Shown piece after piece: positions 1 to 4,817 of a stretch of 9,667 nt of DNA. Location: assembly GCA_944384285.1 (NCBI GenBank), contig CALWSX010000165.1, positions 1 to 9,667 on the forward strand, written 5' to 3'. Source of the stretch: an uncultured Lachnospiraceae bacterium (GTDB lineage Bacteria; Bacillota; Clostridia; Lachnospirales; Anaerotignaceae). Both the position numbers and the translations under genes were made by a program. Every line of letters starts with the position of its first letter. The first letter of the stretch is position 1. The notes under the pieces were generated by a model that saw only the letters and a program-made list of their open reading frames with translations, was not told the DNA's origin and did no database searches.

Positions 1-174
1 GCTATAACAGTAAACGGGGAAAAATTAGAATCTAATTATATAGATTTTGAATGGGAAGAAACAGATATAAAAGTGGAAAAGGGAAATGATGAAGTTGATA
101 CAGAAAATGGAGATAAAAACCTTATAATAATCGATGGTGGTATAGGTGATGTTTCTATTAATTTTGCAGAATAA
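1..174 (+). CDS. C-terminal 57 residues of an unidentified protein (5' truncated by window edge)
   Basis: Frame 1 is open from the first base and ends at TAA 172-174. The 57 visible residues are acidic (many Glu and Asp). They end in an alternating hydrophobic/Gly stretch, IIIDGGIGDVSINFAE, which looks like a rung of a repetitive beta-sheet or beta-helix fold. That ending resembles the C-termini of DUF4097 or LiaF-like beta-strand proteins, but the fragment is too short to assign a family, so this is only a suggestion. The stop codon is 19 bp before the start of the DUF554 gene on the same strand, with only a ribosome binding site between, so the two are probably one operon. The start and most of the gene lie outside the window. 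Confidence 0.7.
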   Translation, partial: AITVNGEKLESNYIDFEWEETDIKVEKGNDEVDTENGDKNLIIIDGGIGDVSINFAE

Positions 175-193
175 GAATTAGGAGGATTTTTTT

Positions 194-901
194 ATGGTTT
201 TGCCAAAGGGGATAATTATAGATTGTGCGTGCGTAGTACTCGGAACAAATTTAGGAGCTGTGCTAAAAGAAAAAGTTCCGGAAAAGATAAAAGATCCTTT
301 AACAGTTATATTTGGGATATGTGCTATTGCGATAGGTGTTACATCTTTAATGAAAATGAATTCGATCCCGGCTGTTATTTTAGCCCTTATTTTAGGAACA
401 TTAATTGGAGAGCTTGTTAATCTTGATACAAAAGTTAGAAATACTTTTCAAAAAGCAATAAATAAACTTAATTTTAAAATTCATGGTGACCATGATGAAT
501 ATATGAAATTTTATCTTATTGTAGCCGTAACATTATGTGCAAGCGGCACAAATATTTTTGGTGCTATAAACGAGGGTATAACAGGGGATATGACAATTTT
601 AGTTTCAAAAGCCGTTATGGATATTTTTGCGGCAACAATATTTGGAGCAACGTTGGGCAGACCTATGAATATCATAGCAGTTGTACAGTTTGTACTTTTA
701 TGTATATGTTTTTATATGGCTAAATTTATAGCCATGGTGACAACGCCTTCAATGATGAATGATTTTATAGCAACGGGTGGGCTTTTAACATTTGTATTGG
801 GATTAAGTATTGCAAAAATTAAACATGTAAGCGCTGTAAATCTTCTTCCGGCTCTTATTGTGATTTGGCCAAGTTCATATCTTTTTACACTTATTTTATA
901 A
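194..901 (+). CDS. DUF554 family integral membrane protein (YqgA/YdfK-like)
   Basis: This is a 235-residue, highly hydrophobic protein, about the length of E. coli YqgA. Several hydrophobic segments can be seen: about 7-24, 36-51, 57-74, 105-122, 137-152, 158-180, 193-207 and 214-234. Family-like features are the N-terminal GTNLGAVL (17-24), the Gly-rich LILGTLIGEL (65-74), and the central stretch about 115-146 with CASGTNIFGA, EGITGD and the KAVMD that follows. These match the usual DUF554 pattern of a Cys/Gly segment followed by G-D and K-x-x-x-D. The function of the family is not established; a transport role is often suggested. The start is supported by GGAGG at 181-185, 8 nt before the ATG. 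It is the last gene before the hairpin at 898-939. Family assignment is from remembered motifs and is fairly sure; molecular function is unknown. Confidence 0.85.
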   Translation: MVLPKGIIIDCACVVLGTNLGAVLKEKVPEKIKDPLTVIFGICAIAIGVTSLMKMNSIPAVILALILGTLIGELVNLDTKVRNTFQKAINKLNFKIHGDHDEYMKFYLIVAVTLCASGTNIFGAINEGITGDMTILVSKAVMDIFAATIFGATLGRPMNIIAVVQFVLLCICFYMAKFIAMVTTPSMMNDFIATGGLLTFVLGLSIAKIKHVSAVNLLPALIVIWPSSYLFTLIL

Positions 902-939
902 ATATAAAAACCGCCTATAAAGGCGGTTTTTATATTTAT
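898..939. terminator. Bidirectional intrinsic terminator between convergent genes
   Basis: A perfect inverted repeat has a 19-bp stem: arms 898-916 and 921-939, loop ATAA at 917-920. The core is six base pairs, CCGCCT/AGGCGG, flanked by A5 on one side and T5 on the other. Read on either strand, the GC-rich core is followed by a run of T and further T-rich sequence, so it should terminate both the + strand DUF554 transcript and the - strand morphogenesis operon. The left arm overlaps the DUF554 stop codon (899-901). The - strand DUF1294 gene ends at 956, 16 bp to the right of the repeat. Confidence 0.93.
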
Positions 940-955
940 GCTTTATTATAAAATT

Positions 956-1234
956 TTAGAATACTCTAAAAAGAAACATGACAAAAGCAATGTGAAGTAT
1001 GAGAGAAAGTATATAAATTGCGTAAAAAGATGGTTTTTTTGTTTTATGGCTAAAAAGCTTCATTCCAGCTAAACCACCTATAGCACCACCTAAAAGCGAC
1101 ATTATAAATAATGTTGCTTCAGGAATACGCATTTTCCCTTTTTCTGCTTTATGTTTGTCTATTCTCATGGCAGAGAAAAGAACAACATTTATAATTAAAT
1201 AATAAAGTAAAAGAATTCTTGTAAGTGTACTCAT
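956..1234 (-). CDS. DUF1294 family small membrane protein
   Basis: This is a 92-residue protein with three hydrophobic segments (about 5-22, 42-58 and 70-90). It carries the DUF1294 signature: DKHKA (26-30) then RIPE (36-39), a Gly-rich LLGGAIGGLAGM (48-59), and FSHKTKKPSF (61-70) before the last hydrophobic segment. The function of the family is unknown. The start ATG (1232-1234) lies one base after the mgsA stop codon (TAATATG), with no strong Shine-Dalgarno directly in front (only a weak GGTAAG). Translation therefore probably depends on coupling to mgsA. It is the last gene of the - strand operon, and the bidirectional terminator follows. No link to cell shape can be read from the protein itself; it may simply be a rider on the operon. 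Confidence 0.85.
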   Translation of the reverse strand: MSTLTRILLLYYLIINVVLFSAMRIDKHKAEKGKMRIPEATLFIMSLLGGAIGGLAGMKLFSHKTKKPSFYAIYILSLILHIAFVMFLFRVF

Positions 1235-1235
1235 A

Positions 1236-1631
1236 TTATCTTACCATATTTCTCCAATCAAGATCTCCGTTTTCGAGTGCAAGAAGTAAAACTTCTGCTG
1301 TTGCAAGATTACTTGCAAGAGGAATATTATGGAGATCACAAAGTCTTAAAATATTATTTATATCTGGTTCAAAACTTTGAGGTTTTATCGGGTCACGAAG
1401 GAAAATACAAACGTCAATATCATTGTTTGCAATCTGTGATCCTAATTGTTGTTCTCCGCCTAAGTTTCCGGCAAGATATTTGTGAACCGATAAATTTGTA
1501 ACTTCTTCTATAAGTCTGCCTGTTGTGCCTGTAGCATAAAGATTATGTTTACAGAGTATATGACGATAGGCAATGCAAAGGTTTTCCATTAATTTTTTCT
1601 TTTTGTCATGTGCAATTAAAGCTATGTTCAT
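1236..1631 (-). CDS. mgsA: Methylglyoxal synthase homologue with altered active-site residues
   Basis: Family members convert dihydroxyacetone phosphate to methylglyoxal and phosphate in the cytoplasm, bypassing lower glycolysis and releasing phosphate. The protein has 131 residues (E. coli MgsA has 152, with an 11-residue N-terminal extension absent here). Recognisable elements are IAHD (6-9), the phosphate-binding ATGTTG (33-38), GGEQQLG (58-64), FLRDP (77-81), EPD (88-90) and [11 protein letters not shown] near the C-terminus. By ungapped offset to E. coli, His19, Asp20, Asp91 and Asp101 are kept as His8, Asp9, Asp80 and Asp90. However, catalytic Asp71 is Glu60, active-site His98 is Phe87 and Pro67 is Asn56. 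The codons GAA and TTT were checked in the nucleotides. The ATG overlaps the rodA stop by one base (TAATG), with GGAGGTG at 1640-1646. The fold and family are sure; whether it makes methylglyoxal is doubtful. Confidence 0.88.
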   Translation of the reverse strand: MNIALIAHDKKKKLMENLCIAYRHILCKHNLYATGTTGRLIEEVTNLSVHKYLAGNLGGEQQLGSQIANNDIDVCIFLRDPIKPQSFEPDINNILRLCDLHNIPLASNLATAEVLLLALENGDLDWRNMVR

Positions 1632-2776
1632 TAAATATCCACCTCCAAAACTGATTGTGATCGTTTACGATTTATGTTAAGTACAAGGCCTATAGCCATC
1701 ATATTTGCCCACATGGCGCTTCCTCCCGCACTTACAAAAGGTAAAGGCATACCTGTGTTTGGAAGAATCCCCGTAGCAACTCCCACATTGACAAAAGTTT
1801 GAAAAGCAAGCATTGTAGCAACACCGCAAACAATTAATTTATAGTAAAGTATATTTGTGTCTGCTGCAATTAAAATACAACGGAAAATAATTGTAAATAA
1901 AAGCAAAAGTACAAATACACAACCTAAAAACCCAAACTCTTCACCTATTACAGAAAAAATAAAATCATTATGAGGTTCAGGGAGATAGCTCAACTGGTTA
2001 AGAGTTCCTCCATAAAGGCCTTTTCCAAAAAACTGTCCGGAACCTATAGCATTCATTGACTGCATAGTTTGATAATATGTATCAGGGTTTGATTCAGGAT
2101 TTATGAAAGATAAAATTCTTGTAATTTGGTATTGATCAAAAATTTTATCTACGATTAATGGGTCTTCTCTAAGTATATCAAAAATTAAAAAAATCGCAAT
2201 AGGAATTACAATTATCAAAACTTTTTTAATAAATTTGTAGTCCAGTCCTCCAACAAAAAGTTCCGCAACAAAAATAGAAGCTATTACAAGACTTGCGGAT
2301 AAAGAGGGCTGTTTTTTAATAAGAATGACCGGAATTATTGTTATTATAAAAGAAAGAGCAATGAATTTTATATCATTAACTTTATATTTATTTTTGCTAA
2401 TAAATTTTGCAAGAAAAACTATCATTGCGATTTTTGCAAATTCAGATGGCTGAATAGATATAGGGCCTAATTTAATCCATCTTGTAGCGTTATTAACACT
2501 TGTTCCTACTACTAAAACAAGAATAAGTAATAACAGGTTTAGAATATAAATAGGTTTGTAAAGACGACCTATAAGTTCTAAATCCAAAAGCATTACAATA
2601 ACCATAATTACAAGTCCGGTTAAGAAGTAAGCTATTTGCATATAAAAGTCAGTTGGATCAAGGCCTAAGTTTATTCTTATTGCGCTTCCAACACACATAA
2701 TTCCAAATACAGAAAGAAGTATGAGGGCGCCGACAAGCCATATATCAATATATTTAGTTATTTTACTAAAGTTCAC
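1631..2776 (-). CDS. rodA: RodA-type SEDS peptidoglycan glycosyltransferase
   Basis: RodA polymerises lipid II into glycan strands in the membrane and works with a class B PBP in the elongasome. The protein has 381 residues with about ten hydrophobic segments. SEDS signatures are visible: RWIKLG followed by [12 protein letters not shown] (residues 99-116), [19 protein letters not shown] (265-283) and [17 protein letters not shown] (338-354). Asp271, in HNDFIF, aligns with the essential Asp262 of E. coli RodA. The usual QPDLGT motif reads QPSLSA here (156-161). The operon context with mreBCD and PBP2 favours RodA over FtsW or SpoVE. The start is GTG at 2774-2776: an in-frame TGA lies only three codons upstream (2786-2788), the next Met is residue 27 (inside the first membrane segment), and GAGGG sits 6 nt in front. 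The stop overlaps the mgsA ATG. Confidence 0.95.
   Translation of the reverse strand: MNFSKITKYIDIWLVGALILLSVFGIMCVGSAIRINLGLDPTDFYMQIAYFLTGLVIMVIVMLLDLELIGRLYKPIYILNLLLLILVLVVGTSVNNATRWIKLGPISIQPSEFAKIAMIVFLAKFISKNKYKVNDIKFIALSFIITIIPVILIKKQPSLSASLVIASIFVAELFVGGLDYKFIKKVLIIVIPIAIFLIFDILREDPLIVDKIFDQYQITRILSFINPESNPDTYYQTMQSMNAIGSGQFFGKGLYGGTLNQLSYLPEPHNDFIFSVIGEEFGFLGCVFVLLLLFTIIFRCILIAADTNILYYKLIVCGVATMLAFQTFVNVGVATGILPNTGMPLPFVSAGGSAMWANMMAIGLVLNINRKRSQSVLEVDI
1640..1646 (-). promoter_or_regulatory. Ribosome binding site of mgsA inside the 3' end of rodA
   Basis: GGAGGTG on the - strand lies 8 nt before the mgsA ATG (1629-1631) and within the last codons of rodA. With the TAATG stop/start overlap, it supports translational coupling of mgsA to rodA. 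Confidence 0.75.
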
Positions 2777-2782
2777 ATTCTT

Positions 2783-2787
2783 CCCTC
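2783..2787 (-). promoter_or_regulatory. Ribosome binding site that fixes the GTG start of rodA
   Basis: GAGGG on the - strand is 6 nt upstream of the GTG at 2774-2776. Together with the in-frame TGA at 2786-2788, it leaves GTG as the only reasonable start. Confidence 0.7.
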
Positions 2788-2801
2788 ACTTTAAAGAGTA
2801 A

Positions 2802-2827
2802 AGCTGTGACAAAATCCTGCCACAGCT
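2802..2827 (-). other. Inverted repeat (hairpin) between minE and rodA
   Basis: In the 59-bp gap between the minE stop and the rodA start, 2802-2808 (AGCTGTG) and 2821-2827 (CACAGCT) form a perfect 7-bp stem with a 12-nt loop. On the transcribed strand the hairpin is followed by TTTACTCTTTAAAG and then the rodA ribosome binding site. The T tract is interrupted, so it is at best a weak or partial terminator. It could also be an RNA stability or processing element. It lies 25 nt upstream of the rodA start codon. Confidence 0.45.
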
Positions 2828-2835
2828 CACAAAAT

Positions 2836-3132
2836 TTATTCATCTTCAGAAAAGTTCGCTTTACGCATACTTTTAATAGGAATATTTGCGTATAAAACAG
2901 GAACCGTACCATTTTTGTCATCGGATTCTGTTTGAGTAATCTGGATATCAAGTTCTTCTTCGTCAATTTCCATATAGTTTGAAATAACTTTTATGATGTC
3001 AGTTTTAAGCATTTCTAAGATTTGAGACGAACAGTTTACACGGTCATGGACAAGAACAAGCTTGAGCCTGTCTTTTGCAACACTGCCCGAGGAATTTTGT
3101 TTTTTCTTTCTGAAAAAGCTAAAGAAATCCAT
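2836..3132 (-). CDS. minE: Cell division topological specificity factor MinE
   Basis: MinE displaces MinC from MinD, stimulates the MinD ATPase and so confines division inhibition away from midcell. The protein has 98 residues (E. coli MinE has 88). Its parts are in the usual order. An N-terminal amphipathic membrane-targeting segment MDFFSFFRKKK covers residues 1-11. The MinD-contacting stretch AKDRLKLVLVHDR covers 19-31. The C-terminal topological-specificity domain includes LKTDIIKVISNYMEID (42-57) and the strand LDIQITQ (61-67). The C-terminal tail is acidic. The ATG has AGAGGAG about 9 nt upstream. It follows minD by 22 bp and clearly belongs to the same transcript. MinE is absent from B. 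subtilis, so this is an oscillating, E. coli-type Min system, as in many Clostridia. Confidence 0.96.
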   Translation of the reverse strand: MDFFSFFRKKKQNSSGSVAKDRLKLVLVHDRVNCSSQILEMLKTDIIKVISNYMEIDEEELDIQITQTESDDKNGTVPVLYANIPIKSMRKANFSEDE

Positions 3133-3154
3133 GTTTAAACACTCCTCTTTTCAA

Positions 3155-3949
3155 TTATTTTGAGAATATTTTCTTTAATTTTGTAAAAAAGCTTTCGTTT
3201 TCTTCAAATTTCATAAAAGGCACTTCTTCGCCTAAAATTCTTCTTGTGATATTTCTATAAGCTTCACCGGCTTTAGAGTTAGGGTCACTTACAGCAGGTT
3301 CACCTCTGTTAGTGGAAACAACGATAGCTTCATCATCAGGAACAATTCCCAAAACATCTATAGCGAGTATTTCAGTAACATCTTCAATATTCATCATATC
3401 ACCTCTTTTTACCATGTCGACTCTAAGACGATTAAGTATTAAAAGAGGGTTGTTAAGACCGTTTGCTTCAAGGAGACCTATAATTCTATCAGCGTCACGT
3501 ACGGCACTAACTTCAGGAGTTGTAATAACTACGGCTCTGTCAGCTCCTGCGATTGCGTTTTTAAAGCCTTGTTCAATACCAGCAGGACAGTCAACAATTA
3601 TGTAATCAAATCCGTCTTCTTTTAAATCTTCGCAAAGTTTTTTCATTTGTTCAGGTGATACAGCGTTTTTATCTCTTGTCTGAGCTGCAGGAAGAAGAAA
3701 AAGTTTATCAAAACGTTTATCTTTAATAAGAGCCTGTTTAAGGCGGCAATTTCCTTCTACAACATCAACAAGGTCATATACAATTCTGTTTTCAAGACCC
3801 ATAACAACATCAAGGTTTCTAAGTCCGATATCAGCATCAATAAGAGCAACTTTTTTGTTAGCAAGGGCAAGGCCTGTACCAATATTTGCGGAGCTTGTAG
3901 TTTTACCTACCCCACCTTTTCCGCTAGTTACAACAATTACTTCACTCAT
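3155..3949 (-). CDS. minD: Septum site-determining ATPase MinD
   Basis: MinD is a ParA/MinD-family ATPase that dimerises with ATP on the membrane and recruits MinC and MinE. The protein has 264 residues (E. coli MinD has 270). It carries the deviant Walker A SGKGGVGKT at 9-17 with both lysines (Lys11 and Lys16), switch I LIDADIGLRNLD (36-47, Asp40) and switch II IIVDCPAGIE (117-126, Asp120). The C-terminal amphipathic membrane-targeting helix FFTKLKKIFSK covers 254-264. All key residues are present, so it should be active. The ATG at 3947-3949 is forced by an in-frame TAA at 3953-3955. The ribosome binding site is weak (only GGAT in GCGGATAACTT), unlike most of its neighbours. A 170-bp gap with a candidate promoter separates it from minC. 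Confidence 0.98.
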   Translation of the reverse strand: MSEVIVVTSGKGGVGKTTSSANIGTGLALANKKVALIDADIGLRNLDVVMGLENRIVYDLVDVVEGNCRLKQALIKDKRFDKLFLLPAAQTRDKNAVSPEQMKKLCEDLKEDGFDYIIVDCPAGIEQGFKNAIAGADRAVVITTPEVSAVRDADRIIGLLEANGLNNPLLILNRLRVDMVKRGDMMNIEDVTEILAIDVLGIVPDDEAIVVSTNRGEPAVSDPNSKAGEAYRNITRRILGEEVPFMKFEENESFFTKLKKIFSK

Positions 3950-3986
3950 AAGTTATCCGCACAAAAATAATAGTCAGAAATATATA

Positions 3987-4015
3987 AATGTATATATTTG
4001 TAAAATTTAAGTCAA
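3987..4015 (-). promoter_or_regulatory. Candidate sigma-A-type promoter for minD-minE-rodA-mgsA-DUF1294
   Basis: In the AT-rich minC-minD gap the - strand reads TTGACT (4015-4010), a 17-bp spacer, then TACATT (3992-3987). The -35 matches TTGACA at 5 of 6 positions and the -10 matches TATAAT at 4 of 6. A start near 3980 would give a leader of about 30 nt before the minD ATG. A-rich stretches upstream could help as an UP-like element. The surroundings are so AT-rich that -10-like hexamers are common, so the unusual gap length is the main support. Confidence 0.5.
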
Positions 4016-4119
4016 ATTTGTATATTTATATTCTATCAAAAATATTCCTACTTTGCACTATTTTTTTTTAGCAATTTTCTATAAAAAGTTCGAATATCTG
4101 TGATAATTTTCCAAATTTT

Positions 4120-4791
4120 TTAAGCAAGCTGGAGGACATAAACCTGATTATCTTCTATATAAGCATATTCAGGTCGAAGAGGTGCATTTTTATCTTCTAT
4201 TACAGGAAATCTTGTAATAATATCTGCTATACGAAGTTGAACAGGTCTCATGGTTAAAGCAGCAATAAAGGCATCTCTCATACCGTTGCATCCGGCATGA
4301 GCAATTCCTTTTAAAGCACCTAAAATAATGATATTTCCGCCGGCTTTAACAAAAGCTCCTGGATTTACATCACCTATAATAACAACACTTCCGACAAAAG
4401 AAATTTCCTGTCCTGAACGGATATTTCCTTTATAGAATTTTGTAAGGTTATGTTGTTTAAGCTGTTCATGAACAAGGCTTCCAAGGTCAAGAGCTTTGTC
4501 ATTTGGTATTTCTACAGGTTTAGCGTCTTCGTTTGATTCTTTTGTATCTACATAAGTTATATTTATCTGTGTTTTTTCGCTTATTATTTCAAGAAGATCC
4601 ATTTCTTCTTCAGAAGTAAGCTCTCTTCCACTAAAAAATATATTAGTTTTTGCGCCGCTAAAAAATTTTGTGGCTTCAAGAACTTTTTTTTCAAGTTTGG
4701 ATTTAATATCATTAAAATCAGCTTCTTTATCAACTATAATATTAATTCCATCTCTTGTTCCTTTGAAAATTACTAAATTTTCGGGATTCAT
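4120..4791 (-). CDS. minC: Septum site-determining protein MinC (FtsZ inhibitor)
   Basis: MinC is carried to the membrane by MinD and blocks FtsZ polymerisation and bundling away from midcell. The protein has 223 residues, about normal for the family (E. coli MinC has 231). The N-terminal FtsZ-inhibiting domain is about 1-82 and a charged linker about 83-112. The C-terminal beta-helix domain (about 115-223) is well conserved, with IRSGQEI (124-130), VIIGDVNPGAFVKAGGN (137-153), ILGALKGIAHAG (156-167) and the segment about 180-195 containing RPVQLRIAD. The start is supported by a strong AAGGAGG (4799-4805), 7 nt before the ATG. Only 26 bp separate it from the PBP2 stop, so it is co-transcribed with the elongasome genes, while minD lies 170 bp further on. 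Confidence 0.96.
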   Translation of the reverse strand: MNPENLVIFKGTRDGINIIVDKEADFNDIKSKLEKKVLEATKFFSGAKTNIFFSGRELTSEEEMDLLEIISEKTQINITYVDTKESNEDAKPVEIPNDKALDLGSLVHEQLKQHNLTKFYKGNIRSGQEISFVGSVVIIGDVNPGAFVKAGGNIIILGALKGIAHAGCNGMRDAFIAALTMRPVQLRIADIITRFPVIEDKNAPLRPEYAYIEDNQVYVLQLA

Positions 4792-4798
4792 AAAAATT

Positions 4799-4805
4799 CC
4801 TCCTT
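4799..4805 (-). promoter_or_regulatory. Strong ribosome binding site of minC
   Basis: AAGGAGG on the - strand lies 7 nt before the minC ATG, within the 26-bp PBP2-minC gap. It is among the best Shine-Dalgarno matches in the operon and contrasts with the poor one before minD. Confidence 0.75.
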
Positions 4806-4817
4806 AAAAGATAAAAA

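Noticed and set aside
2766..2966. A 66-codon - strand open frame spanning the minE-rodA junction
   Set aside because: It overlaps the clear minE coding region in another frame, runs into rodA and has no recognisable domain; it is a chance frame.
3312..3605. A 97-codon + strand open frame opposite minD
   Set aside because: It is a low-complexity Ser/Ile-rich mirror of minD on the antisense strand, with no ribosome binding site or family likeness.
3951..3966. TTGTGCGGATAAC just before minD resembles the lac operator core
   Set aside because: It lacks two bases and the symmetry of the operator and sits in the ribosome-binding region; it looks like coincidence.
4054..4078. Possible terminator after minC (TTGC, A run, GTGCAA)
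   Set aside because: The inverted repeat is imperfect, has a bulge and only about six pairs with little GC, and no T tract follows on the coding strand.
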